The notes: generated by a model not told the origin, from the letters alone. Positions 1 through 11,085 are shown, numbered from the stretch's first letter. The stretch: 64,000 nucleotides of DNA from Serratia symbiotica (GCA_024160085.1 JAMDYG010000002.1:678209-742208), one strand, 5' to 3'. Program-made: numbers and translations.

Positions 1-122
1 CATTCAGCCATTGATTACCCCCACTATCTGGAGCGCCAACTGCAACTGGTAACAGACGCTATACTGCCTTTTAGCATGATTATTTTACTATGCTGGTCAC
101 CGGGCAGATGGGGTTGTTCTGA
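1..122 (+). pseudogene. polB: DNA polymerase II (polB) 3' end, broken
   Basis: The first 60 bases translate to the PolB C-terminal stretch SAIDYPHYLERQLQLV followed by DAILPF. After a frameshift near base 80 the frame gives TMLVTGQMGLF and a TGA at 120-122, which is the usual PolB C-terminus. PolB is the SOS-induced family B DNA polymerase. The gene runs off the left edge, so only its last ~40 codons are visible. Its place upstream of rapA matches the enterobacterial order polB-rapA-rluA. A second, internal piece of polB lies inside rluA at about 1360-1570. Confidence 0.8.
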
Positions 123-387
123 TAGTAGAATGATTCACCTAAGGGTGATAAAAAATTATCAGGGTAAAGATGACGAACGCATCGCCTTCCATTACCATAG
201 CGCCCTTTCCAGTTTCTGAATCATTCTCCGTGTTATCGGGTTTGCCCCTTAGCCTTGATACCGGCTTTAGGATCTGTGACACCCACCCCGGTCAATGACC
301 GGATATAACCTATAATAAACTGGGTTTATTACAGGTGGCTCCATCGCAGTGACAAGACTTACTGACAAGAAATAGAGCCGATAATAT

Positions 388-860
388 ATGCTTTACACTT
401 GGTCAACTCTGGATTAGCGATACGGAAAGCTAATTAGGACTAGGAACCATCGTGGCACTAGATATGCGCATAATCACCCTGTTTTTCCCCGCCACCTGTG
501 AAAACCTCCTCTACGCCAGAAACCATTCACCGATCACCCGTGTGATATTCAATCCAGGCGATACCATATGCAGCCATGTATGCAGCCATGAAGGATGGCA
601 GCTCATAGTGGAAGAAGTAAAAACGGATCACGTCCTGTTGACCTACATCGGTATCCGCGATTGAACAAGCAAAGCAGGAAGCGGACGACAAACTGAGTAG
701 CAAGTTGGCACGGTCAGAAGTGTTGAAGGTAGTCAACCCAAATATTCGCGATGACGAATTCGAGGCGCTGGCGTGCAACCGCCACTAAGTGCTGGCCAAC
801 CTCAATGAAGCCAGTTGGCAGCTGGACGCCATTCGTTTAGTGGTGGTCACCCACCAATAA
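388..860 (+). pseudogene. rapA: RapA (HepA) RNA polymerase recycling ATPase, collapsed remnant
   Basis: RapA is a ~968-residue SWI2/SNF2 ATPase that helps recycle RNA polymerase. Here only its two ends survive. The N-terminal Tudor-like part (WISDTES[14 protein letters not shown], then [17 protein letters not shown]) runs to about base 660. It joins directly to the C-terminal part ([14 protein letters not shown], then LDAIRLVVVTHQ and TAA at 858-860). Roughly 800 codons, including all helicase motifs, are missing. There are also a frameshift near 411, a TAA in the TES motif and a TAA near 786. A 12-bp tandem duplication at 567-590 adds four residues in frame. The start at 388 matches the family N-terminus. 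Confidence 0.85.
567..590 (+). repeat. 12-bp perfect tandem duplication inside rapA remnant
   Basis: The unit tatgcagccatg occurs twice head to tail (567-578 and 579-590). Related RapA proteins have GDTIxSHEGW here, whereas this copy reads [14 protein letters not shown], so the duplication added four codons without shifting the frame. It resembles the other slippage products in this window (cysI, cysH, ilvE). Confidence 0.85.
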
Positions 861-908
861 TTGGCGCGATGCACAGATCCCGCCTAGTCCTTTGCAAGTG
901 GGGCCAAG

Positions 909-1778
909 ATGAAATACTACCATCCACCACAGGAGCCGATGCTTATCCTGTATCAGGATCAACACATCATGGTGGTCAACAAACCCAGCGGCCTGCTGTC
1001 AGTACCGGGTCGGCTGCCGGAAAACAAAGATAGCCTGCTGACACGTATTCAGGCTGACTTCCCAGCAGCCCAAGCGGTACATCGGTTGGACATGGCTACC
1101 AGCTGCTGGGTGATTATAGTAGCGCTCAACAAAGCCGCCTAGCGTGAGTTAAAGCGCCAGTTCCGCGAATACGAACCGAAGAAATACTATATCGCCCGCG
1201 TTTGGGGCCATCTGGTGCAAGATAAATGGGGGTGGCGCTACCGCTGATTTCCGCCTGGCCGAACCGACCACGGCAAAAGGTATGTTTTGACACCTGACGA
1301 GTGGCGCAAACAAAATATTGGGTGCTGTCGCGGGATGCTGATAGCTGCACACAGGTAATGATGCCGATTCTGTACCCGGTTTTCACCAGGCGCGCTTCTC
1401 ACGCAGAAAATACTGCCTACCCGCGATCGTCGAGTAGATCTAACAGGGGCGCGAGGAGGCTAAACGCCAACACAACAAGGCATTATATCAAGCGTTGAAG
1501 ATCATCATGAATGCACTATACGGCGTGCCGGGATCGAGCGGTTGCCGCTTTTTCGATCCGCGCCTGGTGAAGCTGATGTTGATCACTGGCCGATCTCACC
1601 AGCTACGGGTGCATATGCTGGCGGCTGGGGAATCCGATCCTCGGTGATGGTTTCTACGCCAACTCCCAAGCGCTAGCACAGCGGTTGCAACTACATGCGC
1701 ATGCATGCGCAGACGCTGCGCCTCACCCATCCAGCGTTTTATACGCCAATGCATTTCCACGCCGAACCGGACTTTTGA
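909..1778 (+). pseudogene. rluA: RluA pseudouridine synthase, broken and carrying a polB insert
   Basis: RluA makes pseudouridine at 23S rRNA U746 and tRNA position 32. The N-terminal half is well conserved (LILYQDQHIMVVNKPSGL, then VHRLDMATS), but the catalytic HRLDMATSG region runs into a frameshift and a TAG at 1141. Later pieces are RELKRQFREYEPKK, AQTKYWVLSRDADS and, after an insert, ITGRSHQLRVHMLA, ending in HFHAEPDF and TGA at 1776-1778. The insert (about 1360-1570) is a piece of polB. The start ATG at 909 gives MKYYHPPQEP, matching the family start. Confidence 0.85.
1360..1570 (+). pseudogene. polB: Internal polB fragment embedded within rluA
   Basis: In one frame this stretch reads PGFHQARFSRRKYCLPAIVE, two stops, then GREEAKRQHNKALYQALKII and MNALYGVPGSSGCRFFDPRL. 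This is the family B polymerase core around the KxxxNxxYG motif of PolB, from the middle of the protein. On both sides the reading returns to RluA: TQVM before it and LITGRSHQLRV after it. Joining the flanks directly restores a plausible RluA segment, so the polB piece is an insertion and not a shared domain. Exact junctions are uncertain by about 10 bases. Confidence 0.75.
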
Positions 1779-1817
1779 TCTCAATGACAGCAGGCTCTGC
1801 ATGCAGTGCCTGTACGG

Positions 1818-2627
1818 TTACTTGAAACCTCTCTCATTTTTGATTAGGTCATATGCCGCCTGGATCTCTTGCGCTTTTTGCTTAGCCATTTCCATCATTT
1901 GCGGTGGCAAGCCTTTCGCCACTAGCTTGTCTGGATGATGCTCACTCATCAGTTTGCGATAGGCACGCTTGATGGTGGTAGCATCATCTCGGCTGTTGAC
2001 GCCCAGCACTTTACACGCATCTTCCATCGTTGGCCCGCGCTGTGCCTGCTGGTAACTGCCTTGCTGGCCGCTACCGAAGCGGCGTCCGCCCTCCATCATG
2101 CTTAGGAACTGATCGAACTGTACATGTGAAATGCCCAGTTCTTCTGCGATGACATACAGTACCTGCCGCTCTTTCTGATGCAGCAAACCGTCGGCAAATG
2201 CAGCCTGAAACTGAATTTCCAGAAACATCCGAATCAGGTCAAAACGGCTAAAACAGATGCTACGCAACTGTTGTAGCGTCTCCCGCAAAGGAAACTGGCT
2301 CTGTTTACCTTCACGAAACGCCTGCTGCGCGGCAATGCGCGCTTCGCCATGCAGTTGCAGACGATCCATAAATAAGCTGGCGACCTGAATATCTACTTCG
2401 GTAACACGCCCTTTTGATTTGGTCAGGTGCCCCATCACCTGAAAAGTGGTGCGAAAGAACAGCCCTTGCCGCAGCGTTTGCTGGTCAGTGAAAAACCCCC
2501 GGTTGTGCTTATTGCTGCGCGCATTATCGACCATATGACCGATCACCAACCACAAAACTACACCCCAGAATCCCGCGCCAAGCCAAATGGCGGCGATGAC
2601 CCCAAGCAGTTTTCCCCAATACTGCAT
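1818..2627 (-). CDS. djlA: DjlA, membrane-anchored DnaJ-like co-chaperone
   Basis: Intact at 269 residues, close to the usual ~271. One N-terminal transmembrane segment (residues ~5-30, [19 protein letters not shown]) anchors it to the inner membrane with the bulk in the cytoplasm. A TerB-like central domain follows, and a C-terminal J domain (from about residue 202) carries the HPD tripeptide in SEHHPDKL, needed to stimulate the DnaK ATPase. A Gln/Gly-rich linker sits before the J domain. It lies between rluA and lptD and is divergently oriented from lptD, as in other enterobacteria. Its survival among dead neighbours suggests it is still used. Confidence 0.93.
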   Translation of the reverse strand: MQYWGKLLGVIAAIWLGAGFWGVVLWLVIGHMVDNARSNKHNRGFFTDQQTLRQGLFFRTTFQVMGHLTKSKGRVTEVDIQVASLFMDRLQLHGEARIAAQQAFREGKQSQFPLRETLQQLRSICFSRFDLIRMFLEIQFQAAFADGLLHQKERQVLYVIAEELGISHVQFDQFLSMMEGGRRFGSGQQGSYQQAQRGPTMEDACKVLGVNSRDDATTIKRAYRKLMSEHHPDKLVAKGLPPQMMEMAKQKAQEIQAAYDLIKNERGFK

Positions 2628-2852
2628 ATACTCCTCAATTATTATGCTGAAAGCCGCACAATACCTGGCCTGTTAGCTCAGGGTTAGCGATTTTTCCAGA
2701 AATTTGGATTATCATACCTGTCATTTATCTTTGTGCCTACGAAGATACAAGTAAACGGTAGGAATTACCTCTAGCGCAACACAGATGAGTAATATAGCCT
2801 CTGACCGTTTGCCGGACACGATGCCTCTGATGACGGAATACCACAACCACGT

Positions 2853-5231
2853 ATGAAAAAAAGTTTCCCAACACTGCTGGCTACGATGATTTGTACGGTA
2901 CTTTACAGTCAGCATGCTCTGGCTGATCTGGCTGAGCAGTGCATGCTTGGCATTCCTGTTTATGACAAAACTTTAGTCATCGGCGATACTGACAACCAGC
3001 CGATCACCATTAATGCAGATGAGTCGCATACCGACTATCCGCAGAGTGTGATGTTCACTGGCAACGTCAACATCGAGCAAGGCAACAGCACCCTCACCGC
3101 CAAGCAGGTGGAACTGAACCAGATGCAGCATCCAGGGCAGGCGGACGCGGTGCGCACTGTGACTGCCACTGGTGATGTGCACTACAACGACCCCCAGATC
3201 ACATTGGCAGGCACCAAGGCTTGGTCAAACCTGAATACCAAAGATATCGATGTCTATAAAGGCAACTATCAGATGGTCGGCCGTCAGGGGCGCGGCACAG
3301 CTAACAAAATGAAGATACGCGGCGCTAACTGTTACACTATTATGGAAAACGGTACTTTTACCTCCTGCTTGCCGGGAGACGATAGCTGGAGCGTGATCGG
3401 TTCCGAAGTAATCCATGACCGCACAGAGCAGGTGGCAGAAGTATGGAATGCCCGCTTGCGTATTGGCGGTGTTCCGGTATTCTATATCCCCTATATGCAA
3501 ATGCCAATCGGCGATAAGCGCCGTTCCGGCTTCTTGATCCCAAACGCTAAATACGGCAGCAACAATGGCCTTGAGTTCATATCGCCGTATTACTGGAACA
3601 TTGCGCCCAACTATGACGACACCCTTACCCCGCATTATATGTCGAGACACGGTTTACAATGGCAAAACGAATTCCGCTATCTGGTGCAGCCTGGCTCTGG
3701 AATGATGGCGCTAGACTGGTTACCAAACGATAAGGAATACAAAAAAGACAATGCTAACAACAGCACCCGCTGGTTGTTACACTGGAACCACCACGGGCTA
3801 ATGGATCAGGTATGGCGTTTCAACATCGATTTTACCAAGGTCAGCGATGCTAAATACTTTACCGATCTGGATTCGAAGTATGGTTCCACCACCGATGGCT
3901 ACGCCACGCAGAAGTTTAGCTTTGGTTATGCCAATGAAAACTGGAATATTATTTTAAGCTCCAAGCAGTTCCAGATCTTCGACAGCACCGACTACTCTAA
4001 TTCTAATTCCTATAAAGTGCGGCCACAACTGGATCTGAACTACTACAAAAATGATCTCGGCTCGTTCGACTTTCATCTATACAGCCAGATAGCCAAATTT
4101 AACAGTATCAATCCGTACAGCCCAGACGCCACCCGTTGGCATCTGGAACCCATGCTCAATCTACCACTAACTAACAGCTGGGCCGGCCTGAACACCGAGG
4201 CTAAACTGCTGGCATCCCATTACCAGCAGAACATTCCTGACCACTTTGCCACCTATTATGTCAACCGAAATAGCACTAATGATTATAAGGCTATGGCACC
4301 GCATCTTGATGACTCTGTCAATCGCGTGCTGCCGCAGTTCAAGGCTGACGGCAAGCTAGTGTTCGAACGCCAGATGATCTGGTCGGAAGGTTCTACCCAT
4401 ACCTTGGAACCACGCGTTCAATACCTCTACGTGCCGTACCGCGATCAAAGCAACATCTATACCTACGATACCACGCTGCTGCAAACTGATTATTCCGGTC
4501 TGTTCCGTGACCGCACATACAGCGGCCTGGATCGCATCGCCTCGCAGAACCGTGTATCCAGCGGTTTAACTACACGCATTTATGATGACGCGTTGGTTGA
4601 ACGTTTTAATGTTTCCGTGGGTCAAATCTACTACTTCAACCGTTCAGGTGCTGGTGACCATAGGACAAGCTACGATAACAACGATCGTATCGGAAGTTTG
4701 TCATGGGCCGGTGATACCTATTGGAAGATCGACGATCGTTGGAGCCTACGCGGCGGCTTGCAGTATGATACCCGCTTGAACAGCGTCTCATTGGGTAACG
4801 GTGTGCTGGGATACCGCCAGGATCCAGAGCGTGTGGTGCAACTAAATTACCGTTATGCCACACCTGAATATATCCAGACAGCCATAAACACCGACCAAAT
4901 CCCTGCCTACCAGCACGGTATTGCTCAGGTGGGTGTGACAGGCAGTTGGCCGATTGCCGATCGCTGGGCCGTGGTGGGCGCGTATTACTACGATACCCGC
5001 GCCAGGCAATCCGCCGATCAGTTACTGGGGCTGAAGTACAACACCTGCTGCTGGTCGGTAACACTGGGCTATGAACGCAAGATCACCGACTGGAATAACA
5101 GCAACAATATCAGCATTTATAACAACAAAGTTTCCTTTAATGTCGAACTACGTGGTCTAAGTAGCGACCACAGTCTCGGCTCTACGGAAATGCTGCGCTC
5201 CGGTATACTGCCGTACCAACGCGCATTCTGA
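2853..5231 (+). CDS. lptD: LptD (Imp/OstA), outer-membrane LPS insertion protein
   Basis: Intact at 792 residues (E. coli 784). LptD forms the outer-membrane beta-barrel that, plugged by LptE, inserts lipopolysaccharide into the outer leaflet. There is a signal peptide ([12 protein letters not shown]... cleaved near HALA), then a periplasmic OstA/LptA-like jellyroll domain (residues ~55-170), then the barrel. The cysteines of the essential inter-domain disulfides are kept: one near residue 30 (LAEQC), one near 174 (TSCLPGD) and the CC pair near 730 (YNTCCW). It heads the lptD-surA-pdxA-rsmA-apaG-apaH cluster. The long antisense open frames in it are shadows. Confidence 0.96.
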   Translation: MKKSFPTLLATMICTVLYSQHALADLAEQCMLGIPVYDKTLVIGDTDNQPITINADESHTDYPQSVMFTGNVNIEQGNSTLTAKQVELNQMQHPGQADAVRTVTATGDVHYNDPQITLAGTKAWSNLNTKDIDVYKGNYQMVGRQGRGTANKMKIRGANCYTIMENGTFTSCLPGDDSWSVIGSEVIHDRTEQVAEVWNARLRIGGVPVFYIPYMQMPIGDKRRSGFLIPNAKYGSNNGLEFISPYYWNIAPNYDDTLTPHYMSRHGLQWQNEFRYLVQPGSGMMALDWLPNDKEYKKDNANNSTRWLLHWNHHGLMDQVWRFNIDFTKVSDAKYFTDLDSKYGSTTDGYATQKFSFGYANENWNIILSSKQFQIFDSTDYSNSNSYKVRPQLDLNYYKNDLGSFDFHLYSQIAKFNSINPYSPDATRWHLEPMLNLPLTNSWAGLNTEAKLLASHYQQNIPDHFATYYVNRNSTNDYKAMAPHLDDSVNRVLPQFKADGKLVFERQMIWSEGSTHTLEPRVQYLYVPYRDQSNIYTYDTTLLQTDYSGLFRDRTYSGLDRIASQNRVSSGLTTRIYDDALVERFNVSVGQIYYFNRSGAGDHRTSYDNNDRIGSLSWAGDTYWKIDDRWSLRGGLQYDTRLNSVSLGNGVLGYRQDPERVVQLNYRYATPEYIQTAINTDQIPAYQHGIAQVGVTGSWPIADRWAVVGAYYYDTRARQSADQLLGLKYNTCCWSVTLGYERKITDWNNSNNISIYNNKVSFNVELRGLSSDHSLGSTEMLRSGILPYQRAF

Positions 5232-5297
5232 TATTGGGTAGCACATTGAAAACGAGAACTTTCACCCGCATTTGCGGATTATATAATGGGAAATGTT

Positions 5298-6593
5298 ATG
5301 AAGAACTGGAGAACGCTTATTCTCGGATTGGTAGTTTGTGCTAATGCCGCGTTCGCAGCACCCCAAGAAGTGGATAAAGTCGCTGCCGTTGTGAATAACG
5401 GTGTTGTGCTGGAGAGCGATATCAACGGCCTGTTGCAATCGGTGAAACTCCATGCACAGCAGGATGGCCAACCACTGCCAGATGACAATTTATTGCGTCA
5501 CCAGATCATTGAGCGTCTGATTATGGATAATATTCAGCTACAGATGGCTCAAAAAATGGGAATCACTGTATCCAATGCCGATCTGGACAACGCTATTGCT
5601 AATATCGCCGCGCAAAACAAGATGAGCCTCAATCAACTACGCAACCGCTTGTCTTACGAGGGCTTGAACTATAACACTTACCGCTTGCAGATCCGTAAAG
5701 AGATGCTGATCGCCGAAGTGCGCAACAACGCAGTACGCCGCCGCGTAACTATCCTGCCGCAAGAAGTGGAAGCGCTAGCAAAGCAAGTGGGTGCCCGAAA
5801 TGTCAGCGATACCGAAATGAACATCAGCCACATCCTGCTCCCTTTGCCGGAAAACCCATCGCAGAAGCAAGTGGACAGCGCAGAAGCACTAGCTAGAAAA
5901 CTGATGGGCGAATTGCACAAAGGCGCTGACTTCGGCAAACTGGCGATCACCTACTCTACCGATCCCCAAGCGCTGAAAGGCGGCAACATGGGCTGGGGCA
6001 AGCTGCAAGAGATCCCAACATTGTTCGCCGAGCACCTGGTCAATGCTAAGAAAGGCATTATCGTTGGCCCTATACATTCTGGCGTTGGCTTTTATATTCT
6101 GAAAGTGAATGACATCCGTAGTGCCAGCCAGTCGGTATCCGTGACCGAAGTGCATGCCCGCCATATCCTGCTGAAACCTTCAGTGGTGATGACCGATGAT
6201 TGGGCACGCACTAAGTTGGCAAGCATAGCGCAAGATATTAAAAGCGGCCGTACCAAGTTTACCGATGAAGCCAAACACCTGTCTCAAGATCCCGGCTCTG
6301 CCCTGCAGGGTGGCGATCTAGGCTGGGTCTCTCCAGATATCTACGATCCGGCGTTCCGCAATGCACTTCTGAAATTGAACAAAGGCGAGATTAGCGCACC
6401 GGTACACTCCGCCTTCGGCTGGCATCTGATCCAATTGCTGGATACACGTCAGGTAGACAAAACCGATGCCGCGCAAAAGAATCGTGCTTACCACATGCTA
6501 TTCAACCGCAAATTTGCTGAAGAAGCGCAGACCTGGATGCAAGAACTGCGCGCCCAAGCCTATGTGAAGATCCTCAATGGCCATGCCCAGTAA
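5298..6593 (+). CDS. surA: SurA periplasmic chaperone / peptidyl-prolyl isomerase
   Basis: Intact, 431 residues from the ATG at 5298 (E. coli 428). I chose this ATG because it gives [12 protein letters not shown] and a normal signal peptide cut at AFA-APQ; an upstream in-frame ATG at 5286 would add four residues. SurA escorts outer-membrane proteins, including LptD, to the BAM complex. An N-terminal chaperone domain (to ~residue 170) is followed by two parvulin domains, starting near [14 protein letters not shown] and [14 protein letters not shown], and a C-terminal helix. It follows lptD closely and its stop overlaps the pdxA start region. Confidence 0.95.
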   Translation: MKNWRTLILGLVVCANAAFAAPQEVDKVAAVVNNGVVLESDINGLLQSVKLHAQQDGQPLPDDNLLRHQIIERLIMDNIQLQMAQKMGITVSNADLDNAIANIAAQNKMSLNQLRNRLSYEGLNYNTYRLQIRKEMLIAEVRNNAVRRRVTILPQEVEALAKQVGARNVSDTEMNISHILLPLPENPSQKQVDSAEALARKLMGELHKGADFGKLAITYSTDPQALKGGNMGWGKLQEIPTLFAEHLVNAKKGIIVGPIHSGVGFYILKVNDIRSASQSVSVTEVHARHILLKPSVVMTDDWARTKLASIAQDIKSGRTKFTDEAKHLSQDPGSALQGGDLGWVSPDIYDPAFRNALLKLNKGEISAPVHSAFGWHLIQLLDTRQVDKTDAAQKNRAYHMLFNRKFAEEAQTWMQELRAQAYVKILNGHAQ

Positions 6594-7352
6594 TAAACGT
6601 ATCATGATGACTCCCGGCGAACCTGCCGGGATCGGGCCAGATTTGGTGGTAGCGCTGGCGCGCGCCTGCGATGGCTGCCTGAACGGTGAGTTTGCCGCGT
6701 TGATCACCGGACCGGTAAATAAAGGCGTAATCAACGACGCCGGTATGCCGTTTATCGGCCATACCGAATTCTTTGCCGATCACAGCGGTTGCGATCGGGT
6801 GGTGATGATATGATGCTGGCCACCGAAGAACTGCGCGTAGAATTGGCAACCAGCCACCTGCCACGGCTAGCAGCACCAGGTGCTATGACCCAGAACAGCC
6901 TATTCGATGTTATCCGCATTCTCGATAGGGATCTGAAAACCAAATTTGTCCTGCCCCATCCGCAGATCTACGTCTGCGGGCTGAACCCGCAAGCCGGGAA
7001 AGACGTCCATATGGGGCGCGAAGAGATAGACATTATCCTTCCTGCGCTTGAGGCACTGCGTGCTGAAGGCATCTACCTGATCGGCCCACTGACAGCGGAT
7101 ACCCTGTTTCAGCCCAAGTATCTGCAACATGCCGATGAGGTGCTGGCAATGTATCACGATCAGTCTTTGCCGATACTAAAATATCAGGGATTTGGCCGTG
7201 CAGTGAATATCACTCTTGGGTTACCTTTTATCCATACTTCGGTCGATCACGGTACTGCTCTGGAACTGGCTGGCACTGGCAGCGCTAATGTTGGTAATTT
7301 CAAAATAGCCTTGGATCTCGCCATTAAAATGATAATTAATTATAATGAATAA
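6583..7352 (+). pseudogene. pdxA: PdxA 4-hydroxythreonine-4-phosphate dehydrogenase, broken
   Basis: PdxA acts in the DXP-dependent pyridoxal phosphate pathway. The start [20 protein letters not shown] is normal, but after GPDLVVALA the sequence jumps to [18 protein letters not shown], skipping about 75 residues. A frameshift near 6808-6815 then separates [16 protein letters not shown] from [14 protein letters not shown]. The metal-ligand region ([14 protein letters not shown]) and the C-terminal HGTALELAG are still readable. It is the only dead gene in an otherwise intact operon. Its 5' end overlaps surA and its 3' end overlaps rsmA by 8 bp, so readthrough transcription to rsmA is kept. Confidence 0.88.
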
Positions 7353-8163
7353 CAGAATCTACCAAGGGCACTTTGCCCGTAAACGCTTTGGACAAAACTT
7401 TTTAACTGATCAATTTGTCATCGATAGCATTGTCTCTGCCATTCACCCGCAACCGGGCGAGGCAATTATTGAGATTGGCTCCGGCCTGGGCGCATTGACC
7501 GAGCCAGTTGGCGCACGCATTGATCGCATGATGGCGATCGAGTTGGATCGCGATCTGGCGGCTAGGCTAGCAAACCATTCATCGTTGAAAGACAAGCTGA
7601 CCATTTACCAGCAGGACGCCATGAAGGTGAATTTCGCCGAGATGGCCAAACAGGCAGGCCAACCGTTGCGTGTATTTGGTAACCTGCCGTACAATATTTC
7701 GACACCACTGATGTTCCACCTTTTCATCTATACTCAGGCAATCCGCGACATGCACTTCATGTTGCAGAAAGAGGTGGCTAACCGTCTGGTTGCTGGCCCA
7801 GACAGCAAATCCTACGGGCGTTTGAGTGTGATGGCGCAATATTACTGCAACGTTATCCCGGTACTGGAAGTGCCGCCGACTTCATTCACCCCGGCACCTA
7901 AGGTCGATTCCGCCGTGGTACGTTTGGTGCCACACAGCGTAATGCCAAATCCAGTGAGTGATGTGCACATGCTAAGCCGCATAACCACTCAAGTGTTTAA
8001 CCAACGCCGGAAAACTATCCGCAACAGCCTAGGCGATCTGTTTACGCCAGTACAGTTGATTGAGTTAGGCATCAATGCTTCGCTCAGAGCAGAGAATATT
8101 TCTGTCGTGCAGTACTGCAAGCTAGCTAACTGGCTTTCAGACAATTCTGCGCCGCAGCAATAA
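7345..8163 (+). CDS. rsmA: RsmA (KsgA) 16S rRNA adenine dimethyltransferase
   Basis: Intact, 272 residues (E. coli 273). It dimethylates the two adjacent adenosines (A1518 and A1519) in the 3' hairpin of 16S rRNA, a late step in 30S assembly. Visible motifs: the N-terminal [13 protein letters not shown], the S-adenosylmethionine loop [13 protein letters not shown], the catalytic NLPYNIST and the family FTPAPKVDS. The ATG at 7345 overlaps the end of pdxA, showing translational packing. apaG starts 12 bp after the stop. Confidence 0.96.
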   Translation: MNNRIYQGHFARKRFGQNFLTDQFVIDSIVSAIHPQPGEAIIEIGSGLGALTEPVGARIDRMMAIELDRDLAARLANHSSLKDKLTIYQQDAMKVNFAEMAKQAGQPLRVFGNLPYNISTPLMFHLFIYTQAIRDMHFMLQKEVANRLVAGPDSKSYGRLSVMAQYYCNVIPVLEVPPTSFTPAPKVDSAVVRLVPHSVMPNPVSDVHMLSRITTQVFNQRRKTIRNSLGDLFTPVQLIELGINASLRAENISVVQYCKLANWLSDNSAPQQ

Positions 8164-8175
8164 GGAGTTGTTGCC

Positions 8176-8553
8176 ATGATTGATTCACCCCGCATATGCA
8201 TTCAGATTCAAAGTATTTATGTAGAATCACAATCGATACCTGAAGAAAACCGTTACGTCTTCGCCTATACCGTCACCCTCTGCAATCTGGGCCGTTTCAA
8301 CATGCAGCTACTGGGCCGTTACTGGTTGATCACCAACAGCAACGGCCGCAAGACCGAAGTGCAAGGCATCGGTGTGATCGGCGAACAACCCCTGCTCCAG
8401 CCCGGTAGCGAGTTCCAATACACTAGTGGTACCATTCTTGAAACGCCGTTGGGTACCATGGAAGGCCATTACAAAATGGTTGACCACCAAAGTCAGTTGT
8501 TCCGCTGTGCTATTCCCGTGTTCCGTTTAGTTATCCCTATACTGATCCATTAA
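8176..8553 (+). CDS. apaG: ApaG domain protein
   Basis: Intact, 125 residues, the same as in E. coli. ApaG folds as a fibronectin type III-like beta sandwich; its biochemical role is not settled, and it is nearly always coupled to apaH and rsmA. Visible family stretches are [33 protein letters not shown] and [14 protein letters not shown] good AAGGAGTT ribosome site lies just before the ATG. It is followed after 2 bp by apaH. Confidence 0.94.
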   Translation: MIDSPRICIQIQSIYVESQSIPEENRYVFAYTVTLCNLGRFNMQLLGRYWLITNSNGRKTEVQGIGVIGEQPLLQPGSEFQYTSGTILETPLGTMEGHYKMVDHQSQLFRCAIPVFRLVIPILIH

Positions 8554-8555
8554 CT

Positions 8556-9380
8556 ATGTCTACCTACCTTATCGGCGACATTCATGGCTGTTTCACTGAA
8601 CTTCAAGCGCTGTTGGCTCAAGTTTCTTTCAACCCACAATGTGACCGGATATGGCTGACTGGCGATCTGGTCGCCCGTGGCCCTAATTCACTGGAGGTGT
8701 TGCGCTTTGTGCGTTCACTCGGCCCAGCGGTTCGCCTAGTGCTGGGCAACCACGATCTGCACCTGATGGCAGTCTACGCTGGCATTAGCCGCAATAAACC
8801 TAAAGACCACCTCAACGAACTGCTGGAAGCGCCGGATGCCGACGAGTTGATCAACTGGCTGCGTTGCCAACCGATACTACAAGTGGATGATGAGCTAAAA
8901 CTGATGATGGCGCACGCTGGTATTACGCCACAATGGGATATTGAGACTGCAAAAATCTGTGCGCGTGAGGTAGAGACGGTGCTGCGCAGTAACAGTCACC
9001 CACTGTTTCTGGACACCATGTATGGCGATATGCCGAATAACTGGACGCCAGCACTTAGCGGCTTGGCACGCTTACGTTTTAGTACCAATGCATTGACGCG
9101 CATGCGTTACTGCTTCCCAAACGGCCAGCTTGACATGATTTGTAAAGATGCCCCCGACACGGCACCTGCACCATCGAAACCCTGGTTTGAACTGCCACGC
9201 TTAGCGGATGCTGGCTATACCCTAATCTTCGGTCACTGGGCATCGTTGGTAGGCAAAGGTACCCCGGAAGGTATTATCGGGCTTGATACCGGCTGCTGCT
9301 GGGGCGGGAAGCTGACCATGCTACGCTGGGAAGACCGCCGTTACTTTACCCAGCCGGCCAAGACAGCACCAACCGTTTAG
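8556..9380 (+). CDS. apaH: ApaH diadenosine tetraphosphatase
   Basis: Intact, 274 residues (E. coli 280). It hydrolyses Ap4A to two ADP and also removes Np4 caps from RNA. It is a metallophosphatase: the metal-binding motifs GDIHGC near the N-terminus, [14 protein letters not shown] and FGHWASL are all present. The gene follows apaG with no real gap. The folA gene found next in many relatives is absent; the sequence runs instead into insertion-sequence debris. Confidence 0.95.
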   Translation: MSTYLIGDIHGCFTELQALLAQVSFNPQCDRIWLTGDLVARGPNSLEVLRFVRSLGPAVRLVLGNHDLHLMAVYAGISRNKPKDHLNELLEAPDADELINWLRCQPILQVDDELKLMMAHAGITPQWDIETAKICAREVETVLRSNSHPLFLDTMYGDMPNNWTPALSGLARLRFSTNALTRMRYCFPNGQLDMICKDAPDTAPAPSKPWFELPRLADAGYTLIFGHWASLVGKGTPEGIIGLDTGCCWGGKLTMLRWEDRRYFTQPAKTAPTV

Positions 9381-9487
9381 CCATGTCCTGCGTAACCCTA
9401 TGGTGAACTCATATTACCATTGTGTTTCAGTTCGTTAGCATTGATTTTCTCTCAGATTATCAGATTAATGAAGAAAATGGATGCAAC

Positions 9488-9815
9488 TATAGTGGCAAAC
9501 TGAATTTGGCTACCTGGGTTGTTATGCTCATCTCAAAAGCTTAAAGGTGAACCAATGAGCAAAGCATTTACTGCTGAGTTTAAACTTGAAGCGGCAAAAT
9601 AGGGCCTCGATTAGAATTACACATATTCAGAGGCCGCGAAGGTGATGAATATCATCCTATCTGCCATCAACCGCCGGGTTAAATCGTTACGTATGGGAGC
9701 ATCAGGGTAAAACTCCTCCGGGGCTTCCTCTAACACCTGAGCAAACCGAACTCAGGGAGATAAAAAGCGGATAAAACGCATTGAATGGAATATAAAAATA
9801 AATATTAAAAGTAAG
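9488..9815 (+). mobile_element. IS3-family element, left end with broken orfA
   Basis: A terminal repeat-like start (tatagtggcaaactgaattt) closely resembles the end of the IS3-type element at 63423. From ATG 9554 the frame gives MSKAFTAEFKLEAAK, a stop, then NYTYSEAAKVMNI, the helix-turn-helix OrfA of IS3-family elements (expected next: SLSAINRWVKSLRMERQGK). Two stops and a frameshift follow, and the similarity fades near 9815 around KKRIKRIE. OrfB is absent. Confidence 0.75.
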
Positions 9816-9894
9816 CGTTCCGCCAACTCATAGGGTTTAAAAAACACAGCCCTGACAACATAGCCTCCTTACTGTTATCCTCGAGAGGTCTATT

Positions 9895-11085
9895 ATGGCA
9901 ACACCGTCATCCCGTTTCTCACTTGAGCACATGGTTAGGCACGTCAACACCTGGCACTTCAGTGGGCTTACGCCTAAACAATATGTGCTGCCACACGACA
10001 TCCTCCCCTTTAACCGTCTGAGAAACTGGATACCACGGGTTTCTGCCCCCGCCACGCGCACCGACTTTATTCCTGTACAGGTTATCACTAACTCTTCTAG
10101 AGAAGCGTCCGTTATGCTCCATTTGCCATGTGGTATCTCGCTCTCATGTTCCCTAGTAATAAGGGAATTGACTGGCAAAAAGTGACTGTAGATGACCTGC
10201 AAAAGTAGCATTTCTAATGTGATGAATATCAATTCATCCGTGATGAGGTCAGCGAGCATCTGGAATATGTTCCCGCTCGGTTTGTCGTCCATAGCCATGG
10301 GCGTCAGCAATACAGTTGTAATAACTGTCAAACGGTTCATGCTGCCCTGTTGCCCGCTCAACTGATTGACAAAGGTCAACCCGATCCCGGGTTATTAGCT
10401 CAGGTGGTGATTACCAAGTTCTGCGACCATCTGACACTGTACCGGCAGTAAGCCATTTATCATCGCACCGGGGTATATATTCTCCGCAGTGCCGTGCTTA
10501 AGGGCTGGCAAGGGACATTGGTTGTCGACGATTACACCGGGTACAAGACACTGTTCACCCAGCTGGACATTCAGGAGGCGTCCTGTTGAGCGCATTTGCG
10601 CCGCAAGTTCTTCAACCAGTTTAATGTCAACAATGGCGAAGTAGCTCAGGTGGCCTTGAACCAGATACGCGCCCCGTATCAACTAAAAGTCAAATATCGC
10701 AAGCTTACAAACCGACAACGCTGGTGGCAACGTTACGCAAAACCTGCTCTGAGCGCATTTTATTCCTGGTTACTGAGTTAGCACTCCCGGAATTCAGCAG
10801 GGTCAGGGAGTTACAAGTCAATTAGGCACATACTCAAACCCTGACCTGCCCTGCTGCGTTATCTGGACGACGGTCTGGTGCCAATAGATAACAACCGGAT
10901 AAAGAATGCGATCCGCCCGATGGCTGTGGGGCGAAAGAATTGGTTGTTTGCGGGTTAGTAGTTATCTGCCGGACAGCGACTGGCTACCTTGCTAAGTTTG
11001 TTGGAAACCGCCAGATAGAACGGGTTGGAGCCGTTTATCTGGTTGCGAGATGTCCTGATCAAAACAGCCATATTTATCTCGCAGG
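9895..11085 (+). mobile_element. IS66-family element remnant (tnpA and tnpC pieces)
   Basis: From 9895 an OrfA/TnpA-like frame (ends FIPVQVITNSSREASVMLHL) is followed by TnpC pieces: QFIRDEVSEHLEYVPARFVV, then HSHGRQQYSCNNCQTVHAAL, then LLAQVVITKFCDHLTLYRQ, a stop, then VVDDYTGYKTLF, and finally DNNRIKNAIRPMAVGRKNWL with LNGLEPFIWLRDVL near 11020-11070. TnpB and much of the TnpC core are missing, and several stops and shifts are present. It differs in sequence type from the IS66 element at 40.7-42.8 kb. Confidence 0.75.

Noticed and set aside
123-387. Search for a gene between polB and rapA
   Set aside because: No frame gives protein-like text; it is treated as an intergenic remnant.
1705-1938. 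Short plus-strand frame across the rluA end and djlA
   Set aside because: It mixes the RluA tail read out of frame with the complement of djlA.
3225-3650. Long antisense open frame (141 codons) in lptD, also 4636-5064
   Set aside because: Both are opposite a clearly intact conserved gene and show no protein-like composition; they are shadows.
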